NCBI GenBank assembly: GCA_026770585.1 | Contig: MU648310.1 | Coordinates: 1-15,313 of the forward strand | Length of the DNA: 15,313 nucleotides | Reading direction: 5' to 3' | Source of the DNA: Baffinella frigidus | Lineage: Eukaryota > Cryptophyceae > Cryptomonadales > Baffinellaceae | Shown: piece after piece, positions 1 to 6,611 of the stretch | Numbering within the stretch: position 1 is the stretch's first letter | How the letters are laid out: the number at the start of each line of letters is the position of its first letter | The notes under the pieces: model-generated | What the model saw: the letters and a program-made list of their open reading frames with translations, nothing else | Database searches by the model: none | Told to the model about the DNA's origin: nothing | Position numbers and translations under genes: made by a program

Positions 1-293
1 TAGCCATAGTCACATGGCTCGACGTCCTCAGGTTTCTCCTCCACACGATCAAAGGAAATGTCGTCGTCTTGTTTGGTGTAGACGACCGATGCGACCGATG
101 CGACTGTGGCACTGTCATGCGAACCCGCGCACTCGTCGACAGCAATGAAGTTTTCCCAAACCGCAGTTGCGTCGTTATTCAACGAGTTTTGCATGTATGC
201 AGTCTTTGCGTCCCAGTCTTCGTCGGTCAACATCATGTAGTTTTCGCTGTACTGGTCATCACTTGTTTCTGCGAAGATGCACTGAGAACTCAT
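1..293 (-). CDS. Partial acidic hypothetical protein (C-terminus beyond left edge)
   Basis: The frame is open from an ATG at 293 down to the first base, so 97 complete codons are visible and the 3' end is missing. The peptide begins MSSQCIFAETSDDQYSENYM and is rich in Asp, Glu, Ser and Thr, with two Trp (in DEDW and AVWENF) and no basic cluster. I see no known domain, signal peptide or membrane segment. Acidic, low-complexity chains like this are often regulatory or activation regions, but that is only a possibility here. A block of tandem E2F-like sites lies 106-169 nt upstream. I chose this start because no in-frame ATG lies close upstream and the next 60 bases look non-coding. I am fairly sure it is coding and do not know its function. 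Confidence 0.7.
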   Translation of the reverse strand, partial: MSSQCIFAETSDDQYSENYMMLTDEDWDAKTAYMQNSLNNDATAVWENFIAVDECAGSHDSATVASVASVVYTKQDDDISFDRVEEKPEDVEPCDYG

Positions 294-398
294 GTCACCT
301 GATTGCAGTGGTGTTAATTCAGATTTTGACTGGATGGTGATTCAATTGAATGGCCAATTGGGGAAAGTCTGTCCCCCACTTGAGTTGACTGAAAATGT

Positions 399-462
399 TT
401 TGGTGGGAAAGTTTGGCGATAAAGTTTGGCGGGAAAGTTTGGCGGGAAAGTTTGGCGGGAAT
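399..462. promoter_or_regulatory. Five tandem 13-bp E2F-like sites
   Basis: Five consecutive 13-bp units start at 399, 412, 425, 438 and 451. The third and fourth are exact TTTGGCGGGAAA followed by G. The first has T for C (TTTGGTGGGAAA), the second reads TTTGGCGATAAA, and the fifth ends GGGAAT. TTTGGCGGGAAA and its complement TTTCCCGCCAAA match the E2F/DP consensus of animals and plants. The block lies about 106 bp upstream of the leftward gene starting at 293 and about 209 bp upstream of the rightward start at 671, so it could serve either. The array is seen directly; E2F binding is inferred. Confidence 0.6.
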
Positions 463-611
463 GTCGATATGAATACGAGGTCAGTGTTTACCTCGCGCAA
501 TAGAAGATGTGCCAATATACGTTGAGTTGATTTCTCGTGTCGTTGCGGCTGTCGGATAAAAATATCAAGGGTTGGGAAAAATGATAACTGTAATGCCACA
601 TAATTGACACT

Positions 612-620
612 ACGTGTTGT
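612..620 (+). promoter_or_regulatory. ACGTGTTGT promoter-like motif, with TATA-like run
   Basis: ACGTGTTGT on the plus strand is followed within a few bases by an AT-rich TATA-like stretch (ATTATATATGTATTTTA, about 622-638). The ATG at 671 begins 50 nt after the motif. The same motif in the same orientation occurs before four leftward genes, at 1942, 3854, 12360 and 13352, which supports a promoter role. Confidence 0.45.
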
Positions 621-670
621 CATTATATATGTATTTTATGTTTTTTTATCATTACACGCGCAAAGTTGGA

Positions 671-878
671 ATGAATACTTCTATTCTTAAGTTAACAAAC
701 CAGGGGACCGAGACAACACCCTATCTTGGGGACTGATATTGCAATATCACTACCAGAACACCAGACAATCGATTTCACCGAAGCACAGCAAACGATGGCC
801 TTGCAGATATCACCCCACACAACATGGGCAGCGTTCATCAAAGTCCTGAAGAATGACTGCAAGCAGAAGTCCAAGTAG
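671..878 (+). pseudogene. Small hypothetical gene with a one-base frame break
   Basis: An ATG at 671 opens a frame that ends at TGA 734-736. The frame one base ahead is open from 696 and ends at TAG 876-878. Reading through with one G fewer in the GGGG run at 728-731 would give a single peptide of about 68 residues. The downstream part contains the natural-looking segment DIAISLPEHQTIDFTEAQQ and ends KQKSK. A motif and TATA-like promoter lie at 612-638 and AATAAA at 938, so the unit has gene-like boundaries. I recognise no family. It may be a decayed gene, a +1 frameshifted gene, or a base-count error. The antisense 60-codon ORF at 692-874 is Cys-rich and looks like its shadow. Confidence 0.4.
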
Positions 879-937
879 TGTGGATCGCATGCGTAGGTTT
901 GGTCAAAAACATGGGAGTGTATGTGTACAACATGTGT

Positions 938-943
938 AATAAA
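938..943 (+). terminator. AATAAA polyadenylation-like signal
   Basis: AATAAA lies 60 nt after the TAG of the small gene at 671-878. It is the expected distance and strand for a poly(A) signal of that gene, but a single hexamer can arise by chance. Confidence 0.3.
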
Positions 944-1085
944 TTCAAAAAGACACGACGACGTGACTCTTTCTCTCCACTGTTTCTAGAAAGAAATGAC
1001 ATAGATACACATCATGAATCCGATGCAGAGAATCACACTCTATCCAGCAGCACTTGCCACACATCACATATATGATTTGAAATCG

Positions 1086-1091
1086 TTTATT
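1086..1091 (-). terminator. AATAAA signal of the chromodomain gene
   Basis: The minus strand reads AATAAA 11 nt after the TGA of the chromodomain gene, followed by a short palindrome (GATTTGAAATC at 1074-1084). Position and strand fit a poly(A) signal placed unusually close to the stop codon. Confidence 0.4.
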
Positions 1092-1101
1092 AAAACACAA
1101 T

Positions 1102-1863
1102 TCACTCACTGTCCGATTCAGTGTCGTTCACGTAGTTTGCCAATGCGAGAAGCGCGCGCATCGCAAGCTGTTCCTTCTTTGTAGACTTGGTCTTGTCATG
1201 CGATGCCGCCTTGATCTGTATGACCACCTTGGGTTCGACTACTGACTCAGTGACGACTACCTTGGACGGCCCCGCCATGTTGTCATCCTCATCATCATCA
1301 TCGTCTTCTTCTAGGATAAACTTGCGGGCGTTGTGGTACGAGCACTTGCACTTCTTTGACGTATGAACGTCACCCTCTTGATCAGTTTTGGTGGAGTTGA
1401 CGTTCCTTCCGACACGCTTGCGCTTGCGGAGAGTGGGTTCAGGGGTGGTGTACTCATCGTCTGATTCATCATCATCGTCATCATCGTCGATGTCAGAGTC
1501 ATTTGCCTCATCAATGTCAGAATCGATAGCATCATCCTCTTCGTCAGAGTCAACAGAATCATCTTCATCTGAGTCAGTATCAGACCCCGACTCCGACTCC
1601 GACTCGACACTTGCATCATGCTTGCTCTTGGCGCCAATGTAGAAACGCGACGTTTTCTTGAAGAAAGGAGGGAGATCGCCAATCCACGTGTTCTCAATAG
1701 ACTTGTACCCCCTCCACTTCACAAAATACTCCCGGCCATATTTCCCATCCCGCGCATTCACAACTTTCTCGATTTCATACAGAAGGTGTTTCTTCACAAT
1801 AGGCGCCGGTGCCTTACGGTGTGGTTTCTTAGAGCGAACGAACCCGTCGGAACGCACGAGCAT
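1102..1863 (-). CDS. Chromodomain protein with long acidic tract
   Basis: The product has 253 residues. Residues 28-75 form a chromodomain, running LLYEIEKVV, then REYFVKWRGY, then ENTW. Tyr29, Trp50 and Tyr53 keep the spacing of the HP1/Polycomb aromatic cage that binds methyl-lysine on histone H3. A basic N-terminus (residues 11-25) precedes it. Residues 87-138 are almost entirely Asp, Glu and Ser. A basic patch (RKRKR, 146-150) could be a nuclear localisation signal, and a second acidic run (186-194) precedes a C-terminal basic/hydrophobic stretch. There is no chromoshadow domain, SET domain or integrase, so it is neither a full HP1 nor a retrotransposon integrase. It likely acts in the nucleus as a histone-mark reader; the acidic part could contact histones. 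A motif lies 78 nt upstream. The domain call is firm and the role inferred. Confidence 0.9.
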   Translation of the reverse strand: MLVRSDGFVRSKKPHRKAPAPIVKKHLLYEIEKVVNARDGKYGREYFVKWRGYKSIENTWIGDLPPFFKKTSRFYIGAKSKHDASVESESESGSDTDSDEDDSVDSDEEDDAIDSDIDEANDSDIDDDDDDDESDDEYTTPEPTLRKRKRVGRNVNSTKTDQEGDVHTSKKCKCSYHNARKFILEEDDDDDEDDNMAGPSKVVVTESVVEPKVVIQIKAASHDKTKSTKKEQLAMRALLALANYVNDTESDSE

Positions 1864-2290
1864 TTGATACCGTGTACGTGGAATGGTTCCGTTATCTTGA
1901 CATGTCCCACACTGTCTATTACCTTACGTAGATCTTTTTTTACAACACGTAATGTGTGACTATACGTGTTGGGTGAATTCGATGTACCAAGTGGCGCGGG
2001 GACACTCGATAGTATGCAAGTGAAGAGACACATTCATACCGATGACCAACCAGTGTCACTAGCTCGTCCCGGGTTTGCGACAGTAAGGTTTGTGTGCGTA
2101 GATAATGTTATCAAATGGCCCTGACATTGATAGATATATAGCGCCGCGATGAGCTGGGTATTCATATGGGATGGAAGTGACTGTAACTGTAATCATCAAG
2201 ACTGGGGTTTATTTCAGTACGTCCACACGTATTTTTTAAAATTACCATAGCTTGTCACACGAAGTACGTCAAAGACTTCTTTTGCTACCC
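1864..2290. other. Divergent intergenic region
   Basis: These 427 bases separate the chromodomain gene (leftward) from the gene at 2291 (rightward). They hold the leftward motif at 1942-1950, a related plus-strand ACGTGTTGG at 1964-1972, a TATA-like GATAGATATATAG near 2128-2140, and CACACGTATTTTTT about 2223-2236, roughly 55-65 bp before the ATG at 2291. Antisense ORFs crossing the region have no protein-like composition. I see no RNA gene. Confidence 0.4.
1942..1950 (-). promoter_or_regulatory. ACGTGTTGT motif upstream of chromodomain gene
   Basis: The minus strand reads ACGTGTTGT followed by a run of seven A, ending 78 nt before the ATG at 1863. Orientation matches the copies before the genes starting at 3807, 12296 and 13290. 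Confidence 0.45.
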
Positions 2291-2968
2291 ATGAATTTCA
2301 TCTGGCACCCAAGACGAAAACATCCACAAAGAATGGACGACAGTATATGTAAATGCTATTCGAATTTTGGTAAGTACAATGAGGGATATCTCATATGTCA
2401 GATTTGTAAGAGTTCTATCCAAGTGACTGTGTGTGACACTAGTCACAACGGATTCGTGTGTGCGGATGAATTATGTCAGACCGCACTCCGAAATACTTCT
2501 GTCATGCTTGACGACGATATCGTGAATCCCGGAATTGTCAAATTTCAAGTGAGTGTGAAGAGGAATGCAAAGACACATGTCTTTGAAATGGTGGTCGCAG
2601 ACGATACGATACCGCTCCCAACTCCCGACTATCTGGCGTTTATGTACTTAGAGCGACATGGTATCCTTGTACTCCCACAACATGAGTATACAATCACGAT
2701 GTCATTCGCTAACATAGATAAAATGGTCGTATTTGACGAGCAACTCGACACCATTTACATGAAATTTAGTAAGCCGTTAGTAAACACAATTTGTGATGAC
2801 GGTATCACGAGAACCACCTGCCATGAGTGGGATGTTCAATGTCTGCCTAACAGCAATATCCAGATGTGCCAAGCGATCCCACTTCGATCCGTAGGCCGTC
2901 ACCGTATCACAATGGACATCAGTCCGATGATCCGCATAGGTAAAGAGGGAGGGGGTTGGTCGTGTTGA
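2291..2968 (+). CDS. Hypothetical protein with N-terminal Cys cluster
   Basis: The product has 225 residues from the ATG at 2291. A second ATG at 2333 (MDDSICKC) would remove 14 basic residues and is an equally possible start. Cys20, 22, 36, 39, 48, 57 and 62, with a His at 52, form a likely zinc-binding cluster (CKC, CQIC, then C-x8-C-x4-C). The remainder (about 75-225) looks like a beta-rich globular domain with no motif I recognise. It has no transmembrane segment or signal peptide. It sits alone on the plus strand, convergent with the coiled-coil gene at 3355-3807. The frame is long, well composed and not explained by its neighbours, so it is very likely real. The zinc-ribbon idea is inference. 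Confidence 0.75.
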   Translation: MNFIWHPRRKHPQRMDDSICKCYSNFGKYNEGYLICQICKSSIQVTVCDTSHNGFVCADELCQTALRNTSVMLDDDIVNPGIVKFQVSVKRNAKTHVFEMVVADDTIPLPTPDYLAFMYLERHGILVLPQHEYTITMSFANIDKMVVFDEQLDTIYMKFSKPLVNTICDDGITRTTCHEWDVQCLPNSNIQMCQAIPLRSVGRHRITMDISPMIRIGKEGGGWSC

Positions 2969-3354
2969 GTGTAATTAAATTATCCTGCAAATTATTGAAA
3001 CGCTGTGTGTGAAAGCCCAAACACCAAGGTTACGTTGTCTTCTAACAACTTTGAGGATTGTATCGGATGAAGTCAACACCCTGGACTCGGTCTTTCGCAT
3101 TACGAACAGAGTGGCCTGTACGTTGTTTTGACATTCCGTGTGACGCGTATATCAGAATTTCGATCGCTTGTTGGGAGTGTACATAAGCATCCGTGTTTTG
3201 ATGTCATGGACTACATGTCTCTTGCATGACTTGTGTTGTTTGTTTGGCGTTTTATTGTACATTTTTCCTGTCTTAAAAACAAAACGCCGCAATAAACGAC
3301 CTGGTTAGCAGAGCAGTTGAGGTGGCTGGCATCATCTTCTGGGCCCGACTATGC
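2969..3354. other. Convergent intergenic region with bidirectional 3'-end signals
   Basis: This 386-base gap lies between two converging genes. Apart from the inverted repeat at 3246-3288 and the AATAAA signals within and beside it, I see no ORF, RNA gene or repeat here. Confidence 0.4.
3246..3296. terminator. Inverted repeat carrying AATAAA on both strands
   Basis: GGCGTTTTATT (3246-3256) and AACAAAACGCC (3278-3288) form an 11-bp stem with one mismatch and a 21-nt loop. The left arm gives AATAAA on the minus strand (3251-3256), serving the leftward gene ending at 3355. AATAAA on the plus strand at 3291-3296 serves the rightward gene ending at 2968. The two 3' ends would therefore overlap. 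Confidence 0.4.
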
Positions 3355-3807
3355 TCACGACTTCTTCGAACGCAGCGCGTTGAGGAGGCGTTTCTTGTTC
3401 TTCTGACGTAACTTATCTTCGCGCGCGTTGAGGAGGTGTCTCACATGTTTCTCGCCCTCATCCATTTCACATTCGAATCTGCTACGAAGAATGGAAAGCT
3501 CGTCTTGATCTTTTCCCAAACACCATTCGGATTTTTTGAGCTTGTTGTCGGAGTCTGCGAGTTTCCTTTCGGATTCTGTGAGTTTCATTTCGGATTCTGC
3601 GAGCTTTTTGCGGAGGTGATCATTTATCGACTTGAAGTCATTTGTCTTGGCAGTGGAAACCTTATCTACATGGGTACGAACTAGCAGTTTCAATGGCGGG
3701 AGGATCCCGGGAACTGTCAATGTCCCGGTGCTCCGGGTGTCGACCATACCAGCGCTCCGTATGATGGTAACGCTTTTCTCGTCGCTACTGACGCTCGTGT
3801 CCGACAT
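3355..3807 (-). CDS. Coiled-coil hypothetical protein
   Basis: The product has 150 residues. Residues 1-45 are Ser/Thr-rich and probably disordered. Residues 58-135 form a strong coiled coil, with exact seven-residue repeats around 68-95 (KLAESEM, KLTESER, KLADSDN, KLKKSEW) that are also visible in the DNA as a 21-base period. The C-terminus (131-150) is very basic (KLRQKNKKR, RSKKS) and could bind nucleic acid or direct nuclear import. No enzyme motif is present. A palindromic promoter-like motif followed by TATAA lies about 47 nt upstream, and a pair of E2F-like variants lies about 165 nt upstream. Oligomerisation is a safe inference; the role is unknown. Confidence 0.8.
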   Translation of the reverse strand: MSDTSVSSDEKSVTIIRSAGMVDTRSTGTLTVPGILPPLKLLVRTHVDKVSTAKTNDFKSINDHLRKKLAESEMKLTESERKLADSDNKLKKSEWCLGKDQDELSILRSRFECEMDEGEKHVRHLLNAREDKLRQKNKKRLLNALRSKKS

Positions 3808-3853
3808 GCGTTTTGGTATCGGAATAAATGATCTGAGTTTTATCAGCGTTTAT

Positions 3854-3869
3854 AACAACACGTGTTGTT
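3854..3869. promoter_or_regulatory. Palindromic motif AACAACACGTGTTGTT
   Basis: This perfect 16-bp palindrome is centred on CACGTG and fuses two opposite copies of ACGTGTTGT. On the minus strand it is followed directly by ATAAACG (TTATAAA overlapping its end), a TATA-like box, 46 nt before the ATG at 3807. CACGTG is the canonical core of bHLH and plant bZIP sites. It is the best-formed copy of the motif in the window. Confidence 0.55.
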
Positions 3870-3971
3870 GTCTTATAACTTGAGGAACGAGGTGTAATTC
3901 ATACAGTCGCGTGTACACACAGAGACCATCTGATCTGCAAAACAGATGTATTTTTCCAGCCACACACCCAG

Positions 3972-3993
3972 TTTCCCACCAAGTTTCCCACCA
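3972..3993. promoter_or_regulatory. Two tandem E2F-like variant sites
   Basis: TTTCCCACCA occurs twice, 12 bases apart. The reverse complement TGGTGGGAAA matches the first unit of the array at 399 (TTTGGTGGGAAA). The pair lies 165-186 bp upstream of the start at 3807. One substitution from the E2F consensus makes binding less certain here. Confidence 0.35.
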
Positions 3994-4013
3994 CACGCGC
4001 ATACTACGATGCA

Positions 4014-4032
4014 AAGAGGAGAAGCTCCTCTT
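4014..4032 (-). terminator. Hairpin just past the SET gene stop
   Basis: AAGAGGAG and CTCCTCTT form a perfect 8-bp stem with a 3-nt loop, beginning 12 nt after the TAG of the SET gene. A similar palindrome lies 11 nt after the stop at 10172. Perfect hairpins at transcript ends are known from giant viruses such as Mimivirus; here it is inferred. Confidence 0.4.
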
Positions 4033-4044
4033 AACAGGGGAACA

Positions 4045-5598
4045 CTACGGCTTGAACGTGGCGTCGTCGTCTTCATCGTCGTCGATGCCGTCGTCGTGGA
4101 AGTTCATGAGAAGCTCGCTACCGCCGTAGATCTTGTTGTCGAGCGAGACGAGCCAGAGCCGTTCCTTACCGTCTTCAAAAAGCTGGCAATTGGCGGTCCC
4201 ATTCTTGCCACAGTCACGAACGCGTGCCGCGTAGTTCTTGAGTTCCGGGCGGCCACAGGGAGTGAGGGGGACGATACGGCGGTTGTTGTTGCCGACCATG
4301 ACGGCATGCTTCCGCCGCGGGTGGTTCACTGGAAGGTCGTCGAATTCTTCCGCCTCCATCCTTTCGCCTAGATATTCGACGATGGTTCGCTGCGGGTCGA
4401 TCTCGAATCCCTCCTTCAGGTAGACGCCTTTCTTGAACAGCGGCGCGTCGAACATCGAAGCCATGTTGTCGACTGGGATGCAAGGACATTGCGTCACGTA
4501 TAGAGACACAAACCCCGGGCACGTCTCATTGGTGCGGAAGTCGACGCCAGGCTGCGTGCAGAACGGGCCGCAGGTTACGTTGATCACTTCGTTGATGAGG
4601 CGCTCGACGACCGTGCGAAGATGGACGATATCGACACCGGGGCGCTTGGAGAGAGTTGTGGCGACCGACATCAGTATCTCGGCGATTTCATCGGTGGAGA
4701 TCCTAGACATGTCGGAGAGATCGGATACCGCGGATGTGATCGCCTTGACAACGATGTAGCTCGGCGCCACGTCTCCGAGAACGCTGAACGCCTTGGCCGC
4801 GTAATTCTCGATCTTGTCCGTCATACCACCCTCGAGCTCCTCGTGGATTTTGGCCATGTAGCTTTCGAAGCCAGTGGCCTTGGGCCTCTTGTGGAGTGCG
4901 AAGGGTGCGTTGTCGGAGATGCTTGCACCGCGCGCATGTCCCGTGATGTTGTCCATCTGGGACATGACGGGGTACGACCGCTTGACCGTAGGTGCAGTGG
5001 GCGGGGTAACGCGAAGCGGAGACTTCGCGACGGTTGCGATCGGTGTGGTAGCGAGACGCAGAGAATCCGCGGCGGTAGGCGACGAGACGATGGGGACGGG
5101 GGGATCCATGACGGCGACGAATGGCGTGGAGTTGTCACTCGGAGATTGCGCGACGATGGGGGTCGGTGAGACGGTGGCGACAGGCGGCGAGGCGACACGA
5201 AGCGGTGGGACGACGACAGTCGGGATGGCGACAGCAGGCGAAATGGCGACAGGCGGCGAGGCAGCGACAGCAGGCGGGATGGTGAGAAGCGGTGAGGCAG
5301 TGACAGGCGGCGAGGCAGCGACAGTAGGCGGGATGGCGAGAAGCGGCGAGGCTGTGACAGGCGGTGCTGCACTGGACGTTGCAACACGGAGCGATTCGGT
5401 CAAGTGGTCCCTGAAGATGCGGTCGTACTCCGGGGATGAGAGGAACATAGAAGGGTTGGCGTTGGGCTCCGGTGATGCAAACGGAGCACCACCACGAAAG
5501 ATGTCGTGGTCGAACGGCGACATCGGGCGCGACCCAGCATCGACGAAGCCGTCGGCATTCATCATGGGTGAGTCTGGGCACTGTACCATGTTGGTCAT
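4045..5598 (-). CDS. SET-domain protein, likely lysine methyltransferase
   Basis: The product has 517 residues. Residues 75-205 are a Pro/Ala/Ser/Val-rich, probably disordered region with an 18-residue repeat. Residues 250-340 look helical. A Cys group at 343, 347, 360, 371 and 373 precedes the SET domain and may bind zinc like a pre-SET region. The SET domain spans about 389-503: KKGVYLKEGFEI, IVEYLGE (the usual EY-x-GE strand), then NYAARVRDCGKNGTANC and GGSELLMNF. The standard NHSC motif is absent and the C-terminal tyrosines are replaced by Met and Phe, so activity and target are uncertain. The end is acidic (505-512). Family members transfer methyl groups from SAM to protein lysines, often histones. 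The ATG at 5589 is an alternative start. The gene is GC-rich and lacks the ACGTGTTGT motif. Confidence 0.85.
   Translation of the reverse strand: MTNMVQCPDSPMMNADGFVDAGSRPMSPFDHDIFRGGAPFASPEPNANPSMFLSSPEYDRIFRDHLTESLRVATSSAAPPVTASPLLAIPPTVAASPPVTASPLLTIPPAVAASPPVAISPAVAIPTVVVPPLRVASPPVATVSPTPIVAQSPSDNSTPFVAVMDPPVPIVSSPTAADSLRLATTPIATVAKSPLRVTPPTAPTVKRSYPVMSQMDNITGHARGASISDNAPFALHKRPKATGFESYMAKIHEELEGGMTDKIENYAAKAFSVLGDVAPSYIVVKAITSAVSDLSDMSRISTDEIAEILMSVATTLSKRPGVDIVHLRTVVERLINEVINVTCGPFCTQPGVDFRTNETCPGFVSLYVTQCPCIPVDNMASMFDAPLFKKGVYLKEGFEIDPQRTIVEYLGERMEAEEFDDLPVNHPRRKHAVMVGNNNRRIVPLTPCGRPELKNYAARVRDCGKNGTANCQLFEDGKERLWLVSLDNKIYGGSELLMNFHDDGIDDDEDDDATFKP
5248..5355. repeat. Two 54-bp tandem repeats inside the SET gene
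   Basis: Bases 5248-5301 and 5302-5355 are near-identical 54-bp units, and a partial third begins at 5356. Each encodes 18 residues of the Pro/Ala/Ser-rich region (for example SPPVTASPLL). The unit is a multiple of three, so copy number can change without breaking the frame. Confidence 0.75.
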
Positions 5599-6611
5599 GG
5601 TCTTTGGTGATGGACAACATATTCTGGAATGTGGGAATCTTCATAAAAAGCATTCGACACGAGTGCGAGAGACGGGAAATTCCGACGAGACTCCGTGAGG
5701 CGACGCTCGTCATGTGGATACACATTGCAGACACCATGGAACTACGGTTCTTTCTTTGAGGGTGTACATGTTTATACTGAAAGCCCCTTGCTTATTTCGA
5801 ACTGAACCTCGTGGCTCATCGACACCGTTGGGGTTCTATGATTGTAGAACGTACCTACACCAAAGAACCATGATAAGAATTTCCACGTATCTGCTAACAC
5901 GTTTGTGTAAACAAGTGTCCGTGTTCTCTTTGAATATACTCTAGAAACCCCTAGATTTCTCTAAAAGGTTATCAACCGCGTGACGTTCTTGATGCATTGC
6001 GTGAATTATAGGAGCGTATAAGTCAAATATGTGTTCATTTCATTTGGTCGTACTGTTATATTTACCATGGTACACACGTGTATGAAACGTTGCGAACCAT
6101 AATGAATTGCTGACAGATACATGTTACCTTAGGAGGTTTCATGCTCGTTCACCACGTCGTAAATGTATGTATATTAGTTACAGCATACACATACCGCGTG
6201 ATCATGTAGCGACAGACAATAGACACGATGTCACCAGGTCGCAACAAGACACTCAATACGAATTTTAAATTTAAATTTGATCACGATTGTGTAAAGAAAG
6301 TCAAGTTTAGAAATCAATCGACTTACGACAAAAGTAGATGAAAAAGCGAACAAAGTCACTTCTCCCTCAGTTCGGCGGTGGTCCTCGCCTGTCTGTCGGG
6401 TGGTGGTTTCGGAGCTGTCGCACAGCTGATATACCCCAGGTTTGCGCCCAATTCCATTTCTTCCACGGAACAGCACATCCGGCACGATTCCAACCCCCCC
6501 AATCCGAGACACCGCAAAGCCATGTGCTGACTCGGAAATTCTCGACGCTTGTCTCACCGCCTCCCACCTCCTTGCAGGGGTGCTGGAATAGCGTTGCGTT
6601 GTTCGTCGCAG
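5599..6611. other. 1-kb intergenic region between SET gene and GC-rich gene
   Basis: I see no convincing complete gene here. An ATG at 6228 opens a 37-codon frame ending at TGA 6339-6341, in the same frame as the gene at 6612, and an ATG at 6338 opens a basic 34-codon stretch to 6439 before a GT. Either could be a 5' exon of the 6612 gene. The region also holds the AT-rich run TTTTAAATTTAAATTTG near 6264-6280, ACACACGTGT near 6072-6081, and a polypyrimidine 3' splice-like site ending at 6577. The left part is AT-rich without repeats. Confidence 0.35.
6527..6577 (+). other. Candidate 3' splice site (branch point and polypyrimidine tract)
   Basis: CTGAC near 6528-6532 fits a branch-point consensus. 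It is followed by a C/T-rich tract that ends CCACCTCCTTGCAG at 6577. A second CAG ends at 6611, directly before ATG. A possible donor is CAG-GTTTGC at 6437-6445. This would give the gene at 6612 an upstream intron and possibly a longer N-terminus. Confidence 0.35.

Noticed and set aside
342-623. A 93-codon minus-strand ORF starting at the ACGTGTTGT motif
   Set aside because: It would translate the promoter motif and the E2F-like array (repeated PNFPAK). Its composition follows the repeat rather than a protein family.
878-1075. A 65-codon plus-strand ORF
   Set aside because: It needs a GTG start inside the stop region of the small gene, contains the likely AATAAA, and its composition is not protein-like.
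1628-1640. TTGGCGCCAA as another E2F site
   Set aside because: It lies inside the chromodomain coding region as a single copy without flanking T or A runs, so chance is the simplest explanation.
1388-1642. A Ser-rich plus-strand ORF
   Set aside because: It is the complement of the Asp/Glu tract of the chromodomain gene (GAT and GAC read as ATC and TCA) and has no independent support.
4621-5698. Long plus-strand ORFs opposite the SET gene
   Set aside because: They are Gly/Arg-rich and Gly/Ala/Thr-rich readings of the Pro/Ala/Ser repeat; the SET domain fixes the coding strand.
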